Below the pieces are notes generated by a model. The model did not search any database, had not been told where the DNA came from, and saw only the letters and a list, made by a program, of their open reading frames with translations. A stretch of DNA of 64,000 bases, taken from the NCBI GenBank assembly GCA_021773555.1, contig JAJFKA010000113.1, positions 47,619 through 111,618 of the forward strand, given 5' to 3'. Shown here piece by piece: positions 8,148-15,479 of the stretch. Each line of letters starts with the position of its first letter. Position 1 is the stretch's first letter. Both the position numbers and the translations under genes were made by a program. The stretch is from Gammaproteobacteria bacterium (GTDB taxonomy: Bacteria; Pseudomonadota; Gammaproteobacteria; Pseudomonadales; Azotimanducaceae).

Positions 8148-8882
8148 GTGGCCGTGTCCACAACCATTTTTGAGCCGAAATCCCGGTTTGGCAGATTCAG
8201 TCGCCCGTGCGGCTTACTGTTCGCGATCCTGGTTTCTTTCGGTGTGCCTGGAAAAGCCGCCACCAGCGATACAGAGGAGCCACCCTGGCAACTGCGCAAG
8301 GACCGCGACGGTATTAAGGTCTATTCACGTCCGGTAAGGGGCAGCAACTATCATGCGTTCAAAGGCATTGTCGAACTGCAGGCCAGCCAGGCCAGCAGTC
8401 TCGCATTGTTAAACGATACGGATGCCTGCGCCAGCTGGTTGCACAGATGCAAATCCAGCGCGGTGCTCAATCAGACCAGTCAGTTTGAAAAATATGTCTA
8501 CCAGGTAACGAGACTTCCATTCCCCGCCGTTTCCCGGGACGCAATATTTAGGGCAACCGTGCTCCAGCTCAACGACAAGATCATAGAGGTGAAACTGCTC
8601 TCCGAACCAGAATACATTGGACATACAGACTATGTGCGCATAATCGATGCTAACGGATCGTATTATCTTGAGAACCTGGACTCAGGTATGTTGCGCTTCA
8701 CCTGGGTGCAATATGTTGATCCAGCCGGAGTATTACCCGCATTTATGGTCAACAGTCTGTTAACCGATATTCCGTTCAATTCACTGAAAAATTTTCGCAG
8801 TCTCGTGCGCAAGGAAAAATATCGCTCGGTGACATTTATCTATGATGAGTTCGGGACACCGGTCGGCCTCAACCAACCCTGA
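8148..8882 (+). CDS. START domain-containing secreted or periplasmic lipid-binding protein
   Basis: A 244-residue protein. An N-terminal basic stretch and hydrophobic segment (CGLLFAILVSFGVPGKAA) look like a signal peptide. The rest (WQLRKDRDGIKVYSRPVRGSNY, FKGIVEL, ASWLHRCK, RLPFPAVSRDAIF, VNSLLTDIPFNSLKNF) is a START/steroidogenic acute regulatory-type lipid-binding domain. Such bacterial proteins probably bind hydrophobic ligands in the periplasm. The start is GTG 8148, three bases after the aroA stop, with GTG 8154 as an alternative. Its link to aroA may be only transcriptional. Confidence 0.8.
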   Translation: MAVSTTIFEPKSRFGRFSRPCGLLFAILVSFGVPGKAATSDTEEPPWQLRKDRDGIKVYSRPVRGSNYHAFKGIVELQASQASSLALLNDTDACASWLHRCKSSAVLNQTSQFEKYVYQVTRLPFPAVSRDAIFRATVLQLNDKIIEVKLLSEPEYIGHTDYVRIIDANGSYYLENLDSGMLRFTWVQYVDPAGVLPAFMVNSLLTDIPFNSLKNFRSLVRKEKYRSVTFIYDEFGTPVGLNQP

Positions 8883-8895
8883 CAGGCACAAAGGC

Positions 8896-9390
8896 TCAAG
8901 CGAGCGCCAACTCTCCCTGGGAGCCGGATTCAAGCTCAAGTAAGAATTTCTTGGTGTCGAGTCCGCCACCAAATCCGGTCAGGGATCCGTCAGCACCTAT
9001 GACCCTGTGACAAGGAATGACGATCGGCAGTGGATTCCTGCCGTTGGCTGCGCCGACCGCCCGGACTGCCTTCTCTCGACCAATACGGACTGCAATGTCT
9101 CGATACGTGCACGTGTGTCCAAACGGGATCTCACACAAGGCATCCAGAACTTCTCGTTGAAACGGAGTCCCGCTGGGGGCAAGTTCCAGATCAAATACTT
9201 TTCGTTGCCCGCGAAAATATTCTTCCAGCTGGGTTATCACCTGTTCAAATCCGTCGCGGGTTTCAATCCAGTCCGGTGCCGGTACTACCCTACCCTTACC
9301 TGACGGAAATCCAATCAGTTGGAGTGGGCCGCCCTGCTCTTTAGCGAGAAGAAGCGCGCCGATTGGTGATTGCATGTAACAATAGTTCAC
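8896..9390 (-). CDS. ogt: Methylated-DNA--[protein]-cysteine S-methyltransferase
   Basis: A 164-residue O6-alkylguanine repair protein. The suicide acceptor cysteine is in PCHRVIG at residue C127; the helix-turn-helix region (TPFQREVLDALCEIPFG, TYRDIA), the asparagine hinge (ANGRNPLPIV) and a C-terminal GFGGGLDTKKFLLELE are all present. It moves the methyl group of O6-methylguanine onto itself in one irreversible reaction. It lies 35 bp downstream of the ada/alkA fusion on the same strand, forming an alkylation-damage repair pair that is probably cotranscribed. Confidence 0.93.
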   Translation of the reverse strand: MNYCYMQSPIGALLLAKEQGGPLQLIGFPSGKGRVVPAPDWIETRDGFEQVITQLEEYFRGQRKVFDLELAPSGTPFQREVLDALCEIPFGHTCTYRDIAVRIGREKAVRAVGAANGRNPLPIVIPCHRVIGADGSLTGFGGGLDTKKFLLELESGSQGELALA

Positions 9391-9425
9391 TGGATTCTCC
9401 TGACGAAATTTATGTGATTACCTGT

Positions 9426-10853
9426 CTAACCCGCATTGCGCCACAGATGCATACCTGCATAGGCTCGCCACGGCCGCCAGGCCTCTGCGCGATTGATCAG
9501 CTCTTTTTCGGTCTCAATCCCCAGTTTCTCCCGGGCTACTTTTAGCAGCACCAGGTCACCCTGAAGAAAGGCGTCCGGGTCATTGAGCGCACGCATGGCG
9601 ACATATTGTGCCGTCCAGGGACCGATACCCTTGATGGCCACCAGTTGTTCAACCAGTGCGCTGGCATGATTGCTGCCATCCAGTTGCAATTCCCCGGCGA
9701 GCACCGCCTCGGACATCAGCTTAATCGCCTGCGCACGTTTTACCGGCATGGGAAAATCATGGGGATCAAGTTTGCTAAGCGCTTCGGGACCGGGAAACAG
9801 TAACCCGTAACTGCTTTGCGAACCGTACGCCAGGGCAATTCTGCCCATGACCGTTGTTGCGCCTTTGACCGACACCTGTTGGCCAACGATTGCCCTGACA
9901 GTAATTTCAAATGCATCCCAACAACCTGGCAGACGCAAGCCAGGATGGCGACCAACGAGCCTCGCCAGCTGCTTGTCCGCGCTTAACCTGCCTGTTATTT
10001 CCTCAGGGATTGCATTCAGGTCAAACAAACGTTTTATTCGATCAACGACGCGAATCAGTTGCCGCGAGTCATCGACATCAATTTTACAGTTTAAGGCGTT
10101 CACCGACGCATCATTGCTGATCGAAATTCGCCCGGGCTTGTTGTCAACGACGATTGTCCTGACATAACAACGTTCTGATGTGAATTCAACACCCGGTATC
10201 GCCCTGACGGAGAGGAATTCAAGCAGGGCAGCAAAATCAAAGGGAGGCCGATAAGACAGCTTGATGGAAAACGCGCCACCCTCTTCGGTCACTCGTTTTT
10301 TTCGCAGACTACCCGGTGATCTTGCGTATACTTTCCGAAAGTGATCATTGAAGCGACGCACACTACCGTATCCGGAACTAAAAGCGATTTCAGTCATGCT
10401 CAGGCTGGTTTCATCCACCAACCGCTTGGCGAACTGCAGTCGACGCGTCTGTGCGATGGTAATCGGTGAAGCACCCAGATGCTCCTGGAACAAGCGCCCC
10501 AGATGTCGTGGTGTCACCCCGAGCCGATCACTCATTTCATTGACACCCTGATCGTCCATCGCACCTTCGCCAATCAGACGAAGCGCCCTGGTGACTGTCG
10601 TTGATGTCCCCTGCCAGGCAGGTGTGCCGGGGGACGCTTCCGGACGGCACCGCAAACAGGGACGAAAACCAGCCTCGGTCGCAGCTGCTGCGGTCGGATA
10701 AAAAACAACATTTTCGGGTTTCGGAATTTTCACACGACAGACCGGGCGACAATAAACACCGGTTGTTTTAACCGCAATAAAAAAGCGCCCATCGAATCTG
10801 GGGTCTCGCGATTGGCGTGCGGTTTCAAACGCCGCAGTTTGTTTTTCATTCAT
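9426..10853 (-). CDS. Ada-type regulator fused to 3-methyladenine DNA glycosylase (Ada/AlkA fusion)
   Basis: A 475-residue three-domain protein. Residues 1-72 form the Ada zinc domain with four cysteines (C35, C39 in GVYCRPVCR; C66, C69 in RPCLRCRPE); in Ada the first of these accepts methyl groups from DNA phosphotriesters. About 85-185 is an AraC-type DNA-binding domain (LGVTPRHLGRLFQEHLG, YGSVRRFNDHFRKVY). About 200-470 is AlkA: an N-terminal AlkA domain, then the HhH-GPD core with IKGIGPWTAQYVAMRAL and the catalytic aspartate in FLQGDLVLL. It probably senses methylation damage, activates its own operon and excises 3-methyladenine. The fusion is a known architecture. Confidence 0.92.
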   Translation of the reverse strand: MNEKQTAAFETARQSRDPRFDGRFFIAVKTTGVYCRPVCRVKIPKPENVVFYPTAAAATEAGFRPCLRCRPEASPGTPAWQGTSTTVTRALRLIGEGAMDDQGVNEMSDRLGVTPRHLGRLFQEHLGASPITIAQTRRLQFAKRLVDETSLSMTEIAFSSGYGSVRRFNDHFRKVYARSPGSLRKKRVTEEGGAFSIKLSYRPPFDFAALLEFLSVRAIPGVEFTSERCYVRTIVVDNKPGRISISNDASVNALNCKIDVDDSRQLIRVVDRIKRLFDLNAIPEEITGRLSADKQLARLVGRHPGLRLPGCWDAFEITVRAIVGQQVSVKGATTVMGRIALAYGSQSSYGLLFPGPEALSKLDPHDFPMPVKRAQAIKLMSEAVLAGELQLDGSNHASALVEQLVAIKGIGPWTAQYVAMRALNDPDAFLQGDLVLLKVAREKLGIETEKELINRAEAWRPWRAYAGMHLWRNAG

Positions 10854-10967
10854 GGCACAAATCTTATGTCGGCCAGCCGGACGTTACTAGCCATAATCGG
10901 ACCTCGTATTTTTGTCGGCTTTCTGGAATAGTAGCCCCGCTGATGAAGGTGGGCATACCGACGACTT

Positions 10968-12299
10968 ATGATCAATTCACTGGGACAAATCACTAACCCC
11001 TCCCTGGAAATCCAGGCCATCCGCGATAGTGAGGCGACCAGCTGCCTGTATTTCGAATACGATCACTGCGATACCTATACTGGCGAGGGCAATACTGAAC
11101 GTCTCGGCATTTTGTGTCTCGGTAGTCGCCATTTGCTGCAGACAGCATTCACTTCAGAACCACAAAAACTCCGCCAAACGCTGGAGGCAATTTCGACCGG
11201 CGATCCCGGGGAAGCCTACCTTACCCTGGTTGATTCTCTTAATTTAAGTTCCGTGGACATGACGCTGCCGTTGATGCTCGATCCAGTACACATTGCAAAG
11301 CCATGGGGCCAGGAAGTCTGGTACACCGGTATCGAACAGCGAGGTGTGTGCACGGTACAGGGAACCCCACTGCCGTGGATACTTGACGTATTCCAGCACA
11401 TTGTCGTGGGTGATGTGGATCTGACGCCAGTGTTGTTGAAGATTCTCGATCCTCATCCCGATGAAGTTTATGGCGATCTGTATTTTGAGGCGCACGCGGC
11501 CAAACGGGAAATCTATGTGGTCACGCACATTGATAAAATTGCATGGCCGGATGGCTATGGAGAAATTCGTTACGGTTTCAGTCCGGAGAAAATGGCGGCA
11601 TACGACGACGATGCGGCGTTTAAAAAGGCTTACCTGTCTGCCGTAAATGATTATCAGGTGATCCGGAAAGAGATTGACAGACAACTGGATCTGCAACGCA
11701 AGCGCCACCAGTACCTTCCTGAACAGGTTGTACCGGTCTCTGAATTACAGGCGTGGCATCGACACATTTCGAGTGAACTGATTCAGCGTGAGCAACAGCT
11801 ACGCCTGACCATGCACACATTTACGTCTGTCAGAGCCCTCAAGACAGGCGATGTTGTGCAGGTGCAACCACACACTCCGCACGCGCTCCAGCACGGTGTG
11901 CGCGTTATTGAGTTCCAGACGCCTCATTACGAGCGCTACATTCTATCGTTCGCCCAGAAGGTGTTGACCCAGGATGGCTGGGACACAGAGAAGGCACTGG
12001 AAACAATAATCCTTGCTCCTGAAGACCTGCCAGCACAAATGCCTGACGATTGCCGCATCGCTGACTTCGAGGAATTCTGTGTCGATCGTTTTGTCATGGC
12101 CCCGGGCTCAACACGGACTGTACTTGCGCATTGTTACTCCCTGCTCATCGGTGTGCACGGGCGCAGTTGTATCAATGGTGTTATGTTGCCGGCTGAGTCT
12201 GCTTGCTACGTCCCTTTGTCCGCGGGGGAAATACACATCGTGAACCCAGGCAATGACCCCGCTATCCTGCTGTTGGCGACGCCGGGATCGCGCCTTTAG
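10968..12299 (+). CDS. Mannose-6-phosphate isomerase-like cupin protein
   Basis: A 443-residue protein of uncertain function. Several blocks recall type I phosphomannose isomerase: AKPWGQEVWYTG at about residue 109, PVLLKILD at about 145, and a cupin segment VQVQPHTPHALQHGVRVIEFQTP at about 305. The usual QVHP metal-ligand block is not recognisable at the expected place (it reads LYFEAHAAKREIYVV), so catalysis as a PMI is doubtful. The C-terminal 80 residues look like a second, degenerate cupin. It is transcribed divergently from the ada/alkA gene (114 bp apart) and its last 38 bp overlap the convergent esterase gene. Confidence 0.55.
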   Translation: MINSLGQITNPSLEIQAIRDSEATSCLYFEYDHCDTYTGEGNTERLGILCLGSRHLLQTAFTSEPQKLRQTLEAISTGDPGEAYLTLVDSLNLSSVDMTLPLMLDPVHIAKPWGQEVWYTGIEQRGVCTVQGTPLPWILDVFQHIVVGDVDLTPVLLKILDPHPDEVYGDLYFEAHAAKREIYVVTHIDKIAWPDGYGEIRYGFSPEKMAAYDDDAAFKKAYLSAVNDYQVIRKEIDRQLDLQRKRHQYLPEQVVPVSELQAWHRHISSELIQREQQLRLTMHTFTSVRALKTGDVVQVQPHTPHALQHGVRVIEFQTPHYERYILSFAQKVLTQDGWDTEKALETIILAPEDLPAQMPDDCRIADFEEFCVDRFVMAPGSTRTVLAHCYSLLIGVHGRSCINGVMLPAESACYVPLSAGEIHIVNPGNDPAILLLATPGSRL

Positions 12300-12885
12300 T
12301 CACCAGCAAATCATGGACCACCTGGGCCATCTTCCGGTAACCCTGCCGATTGAAGTGAATCGGGTCCGATTTCATACTGGCGTCCATTTGCAGATCGCGA
12401 ATCAGATCGTACTCCACAACAACTCCGGTTAGCTGGTCGAGCCGGTCGTAGTAGCTATATGAGGCAGGAAAAATGCCCGGCTTCGGTACTGCAAGCACAA
12501 CCACCTGACTACCAGACCCTTGCACAATGCGGATCATCGATTCGAGATTGGCGGCCGTCTGGTTCACAGGGAGTCGCCGCAGTACATCATTTCCACCGTG
12601 ACAGATGATGACCAATGCCGGTGATGTCTCGTCCAGTACGCTCTGTAAGCGGCGTAGACCGACGGCGGAGATTTCACCCGGGACTCCGGAGCGGACGACC
12701 TCGAATCCAGTCAGTTCTGCAAGCACCGCGGGGTAGCTCTGGTCTGCCGGGACGCCAATGCCAAACGTCAGGCTGTCGCCGAACGCCAGTATCCTTGCCC
12801 CGGACGGCAAGGTTGTCAGCTCCTGGCCTGACCCGCAACTCACCATCGCCAGTAGTAACCAGCACAGAATGACGCGCACTAACAT
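12262..12885 (-). CDS. GDSL-type arylesterase/lysophospholipase, lipoprotein
   Basis: A 207-residue SGNH hydrolase of the TesA/arylesterase type. Block I is FGDSLTFG (nucleophile S38), block III is HGGNDVLR, and block V supplies the Asp and His in DPIHFN. The N-terminus is a signal peptide with a lipobox-like LAMVSC, so Cys17 may be lipidated and the enzyme anchored in the envelope. It would cleave esters or thioesters of acyl chains. It starts seven bases after the mdh stop and is probably cotranscribed with mdh; its end overlaps the convergent cupin gene. Confidence 0.85.
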   Translation of the reverse strand: MLVRVILCWLLLAMVSCGSGQELTTLPSGARILAFGDSLTFGIGVPADQSYPAVLAELTGFEVVRSGVPGEISAVGLRRLQSVLDETSPALVIICHGGNDVLRRLPVNQTAANLESMIRIVQGSGSQVVVLAVPKPGIFPASYSYYDRLDQLTGVVVEYDLIRDLQMDASMKSDPIHFNRQGYRKMAQVVHDLLVTKGAIPASPTAG

Positions 12886-12891
12886 GATCGA

Positions 12892-13872
12892 TTAACCGGG
12901 CAAGAGGTGCTTCACCGCGTCTCTTTCTTCGGCAAGCTCATTTTCCGTTTCAGTCATGCGCGACCGGCTGAATTCGCTAATTTCCTGGCCCTGAACAATT
13001 TGCCAGGCACCGTTGGTACAGGTACAGGGAAAGGAATAAATCAATCCCTCCTGGATCCCGTAGCTGCCATCGGCGTAAACACCCATGCTGACGATCTCTC
13101 CGTCGCTGCCCAGCGCCCAGTCATGCATATGGTCAATGGCGGCATTCGCGGCAGAAGCCGCACTCGACAGACCCCTGGCTTTGATTATGGCTGCGCCGCG
13201 TTGCTGCACAGTGGGAATAAAGTCATCCTCGATCCAGGCCTGATCAACCAGAGCCATGGCGGATTTTCCCGCGACGGATGCATGAGAAATATCAGGATAT
13301 TGCGTGGCGGAGTGGTTGCCCCAAATGGCAAGACCTTTTACATCGCTGACGTGCTTGCCGGTTTTTTGTGCCAGTTGGGTTGCCGCGCGATTGTGATCGA
13401 GCCGGGTCATCGCCGTGAACTGGTTTGGATTGATATCCGGTGCGTTTCGTTGTGCGATCAGGCAGTTGGTGTTCGCCGGATTTCCTACAACGAGCACTTT
13501 GATATCACTGGAGGCGTGGTCGTTAATAGACTTTCCCTGAACCGAGAAGATTTGCGCATTCGCTTCCAGAAGATCTTTTCGCTCCATACCCGGGCCTCGC
13601 GGTCTGGAGCCCACCAGCAACGCAAAGTCAGCTTCCTTGAACGCCACATCCGGATTATCGGTCGCTATGATTTCCGTCACGAGCGGGAATGCACAATCGT
13701 CCAGTTCCATGACCACGCCTTTCAACGCATCCATGGCCGGTGGTATTTCCAGCAACTGGAGAATAACCGGCTGGTCTTCGCCCAGCATCTGCCCTGCCGC
13801 AACCCGAAACAGCAACGAGTAGCTGATTTGACCTGCAGCGCCTGTAATTGCGATTTTTACTGGTGTTTTCAT
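12892..13872 (-). CDS. mdh: Malate dehydrogenase (NAD-dependent)
   Basis: A 326-residue lactate/malate dehydrogenase family enzyme, TCA cycle, converting malate and oxaloacetate. The Rossmann motif [19 protein letters not shown] opens the protein. The substrate arginines are in [15 protein letters not shown], the dimer-interface MTRLDHNRA is intact, and the catalytic histidine sits in [12 protein letters not shown]. It belongs to the group of about 326-328 residues seen in Burkholderia, Chlamydia and eukaryotic cytosol rather than the E. coli type of 312. The upstream region contains several inverted repeats (13900-14100). Confidence 0.96.
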   Translation of the reverse strand: MKTPVKIAITGAAGQISYSLLFRVAAGQMLGEDQPVILQLLEIPPAMDALKGVVMELDDCAFPLVTEIIATDNPDVAFKEADFALLVGSRPRGPGMERKDLLEANAQIFSVQGKSINDHASSDIKVLVVGNPANTNCLIAQRNAPDINPNQFTAMTRLDHNRAATQLAQKTGKHVSDVKGLAIWGNHSATQYPDISHASVAGKSAMALVDQAWIEDDFIPTVQQRGAAIIKARGLSSAASAANAAIDHMHDWALGSDGEIVSMGVYADGSYGIQEGLIYSFPCTCTNGAWQIVQGQEISEFSRSRMTETENELAEERDAVKHLLPG

Positions 13873-13899
13873 AGATTCCTAAGACCTTTACTTTGAGTG

Positions 13900-13950
13900 A
13901 ATGGCACTTACTTAAGCAAATTCCGTCGTTCGAAGTGCCATTTCGAAGAC
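13900..13950. promoter_or_regulatory. Inverted repeats in the mdh leader
   Basis: Starting 28 bp upstream of the mdh start codon there is a perfect 10-bp inverted repeat, AATGGCACTT at 13900-13909 and AAGTGCCATT at 13933-13942, with a 23-bp spacer. It is interlocked with a second stem: GTC/TTCGAA at 13925-13934 pairs with TTCGAAGAC at 13942-13950, with one bulged G. The two stems share bases and cannot both form, so this could be an operator or a switching leader. Function is inferred from position only. Confidence 0.4.
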
Positions 13951-14100
13951 TTTAGCAGAAGGTGCAGTGGTTCCTTTCCGCAGCCTTTAGGCGAAGCGCC
14001 GAGCGCGTGGAGAAAGACCCGCAGGGGCTTTCGACCAAGTGAGGGAAGCTCGGAGAGCCGCAAGCCGCGTAGGAAAGGAACCACTGCACCTTCTGCGAAA
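13951..14100. repeat. 150-bp element with 25-bp perfect terminal inverted repeats (MITE-like)
   Basis: The arms 13955-13979 and 14072-14096 are exact reverse complements over 25 bp, and the match extends outward to 13951 and 14100 with one mismatch. The 92-bp interior is GC-rich and has its own small palindromes, for example GGCGAAGCGCC near 13989. No coding potential, transposase or convincing target-site duplication is visible. It could be a non-autonomous mobile element, or a long-hairpin RNA gene or structured 5' leader of mdh. Only one copy occurs in this window. Confidence 0.6.
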
Positions 14101-14301
14101 CAACCCGGTTCAATGTTAAGTAAGCTATTCTACTTTGGGTGATTTTTCCGTGCACGCTGAGAAAGGCGGCGATTATATCAATCCCTCCCGGCTTCAACCA
14201 CGCTCATTTAAACGGGGCGCCTGACCCCTCAATTCAGCTTTCGCCCGATTGGCTTTAGTGCATATCAGACGCGCCTATTGAGAAATGATAAAGTGCCCGA
14301 C

Positions 14302-15096
14302 ATGCTCTACCTGAAATCCTTGCAGATCACCTCCGCCAACGCCCTTCCCGACGAGTTCCCCTTTAATGTCCCGGCAATCGAAGCCCTGGATAGCCTTGAT
14401 TTTTTAGCACCGGTGACATTTTTTGTCGGCGAAAATGGAAGCGGCAAATCTACTTTGCTGGAAACCATCGCCTGCGGCCTCCGCTGCCCCACCATTGGCC
14501 GGACTGACGTCAACCTGGATGATGCGCTTGCCGGGCAGCAACAGCTGGCACGAGCCATGCGCTTTTCAAGGGCTCACAATCCGCGAATCAAGCTATTTTT
14601 CCGCGCTGAAGACGCCATTGGATTTACGCGCACGGTCAAGCAACAGATGCTGGAGCTTTCCCACCTCGAAGCACACTACGAAGACACCCTCGATGGCTAC
14701 GCACAACAACTGGCCACCGGGGCAATGCGGGGACAGAAAGCTTCACTCGAAAAACGCTACGGTGAGAATCCAGATGGGCGGTCTCACGGCGAATGGTTCC
14801 TGAATGTCATCCAGCAAAGGATTCATCCAGGCGGCCTGTACCTGCTTGATGAGCCGGAAACTCCCTTGAGCCCGATCCATCAGTTGTCGCTGCTCTCGAT
14901 TATCAAAGACAGCGTCGCGCAACGGTGCCAGTTTATCATCGCGACCCACTCACCGATTCTGATGGCGTTTAAGGATGCTTCGATCTTGAGTTTTGATCAC
15001 CAGCCAATAGCGCAAATCGCGTGGCAGGATGTCGAGCATGTCGCAATTACGCGCGCGTTCCTGAACGACCCGGAAAGCTTTCTGCGACACCTCTGA
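14302..15096 (+). CDS. AAA family ATPase (ABC/SMC-like predicted ATPase)
   Basis: A 264-residue nucleotide-binding protein of the AAA_15/AAA_21 type. Walker A is FVGENGSGKSTLLE at about residue 38. Walker B with the signature LYLLDEPETPLSP comes at about 185, followed by the switch histidine in IIATHSPILMAF. A short helical insert, not a long coiled coil, separates the two halves. Proteins of this shape are small stand-alone ATPases of unknown role, some accompanying defence or DNA-repair modules; no partner nuclease is next to it here. I chose ATG 14302 (MLYLKSL); an in-frame TTG at 14278 would add eight residues. Confidence 0.78.
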   Translation: MLYLKSLQITSANALPDEFPFNVPAIEALDSLDFLAPVTFFVGENGSGKSTLLETIACGLRCPTIGRTDVNLDDALAGQQQLARAMRFSRAHNPRIKLFFRAEDAIGFTRTVKQQMLELSHLEAHYEDTLDGYAQQLATGAMRGQKASLEKRYGENPDGRSHGEWFLNVIQQRIHPGGLYLLDEPETPLSPIHQLSLLSIIKDSVAQRCQFIIATHSPILMAFKDASILSFDHQPIAQIAWQDVEHVAITRAFLNDPESFLRHL

Positions 15097-15195
15097 ACAC
15101 CAGAATCAAATTTCCATCAAAACTCCATGTTTCAATATTCATTTATTTTCAACAACTTAGCGAATAAACTATCGGCGCGGTGTGTGCCTATACTA

Positions 15196-15223
15196 TTGAC
15201 ATTCGGGCGGCTAATGGTATTGT
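15196..15223 (+). promoter_or_regulatory. Predicted sigma-70 promoter for gltBD
   Basis: TTGACA at 15196-15201, a 16-bp spacer and TATTGT at 15218-15223 give a good housekeeping promoter. Transcription would begin near 15230, leaving a leader of about 250 nt before gltB. Confidence 0.6.
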
Positions 15224-15479
15224 TTTCGACCCTCAGGAAGGTAGGTAAACTCTGGTAAGGCGAGCGTCAGTATGCCAGAGCGCCAGTCCATGCTTTCCCT
15301 GGTTGGCCCGATGTGGCTGCACGAAATGGGACTATAAGTTGTAAGTAGTAAACACAGTCGGCTGCAGGAACTTCCCTGCTGAGCTGCGCCGGGTCTGTGA
15401 CCCTCGCATAACCGCACAGTCTGTCGTGCGGTGACAGGAATGTCTGGAAATGTGCGTCGAATGTGAAAAGAGAGAGCCA
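15224..15479 (+). promoter_or_regulatory. Long structured 5' leader of gltB
   Basis: About 250 nt lie between the predicted promoter and the gltB start with no convincing gene. At least two hairpins are evident: GGGTC-TGT-GACCC at 15391-15403 and CCGCAC-N8-GTGCGG at 15412-15431, with possible further pairing around the palindromic CTGCAGGAACTTCCCTG stretch at 15362-15378. No U-run follows them, so they are not simple terminators. The region before it, 15097-15195, shows nothing recognisable. A regulatory leader is inferred; I cannot match it to a known riboswitch class. Confidence 0.4.

Larger units (their letters stand above)
13873..14301. other. Intergenic region between mdh and the AAA ATPase gene
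   Basis: This 429-bp stretch separates two divergent genes. It holds the mdh leader repeats and the 150-bp inverted-repeat element described separately, plus a wider 9-bp inverted pair, CTTACTTAA at 13907-13915 and TTAAGTAAG at 14116-14124. From 14125 to 14301 I see no gene and no convincing promoter. Confidence 0.6.
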
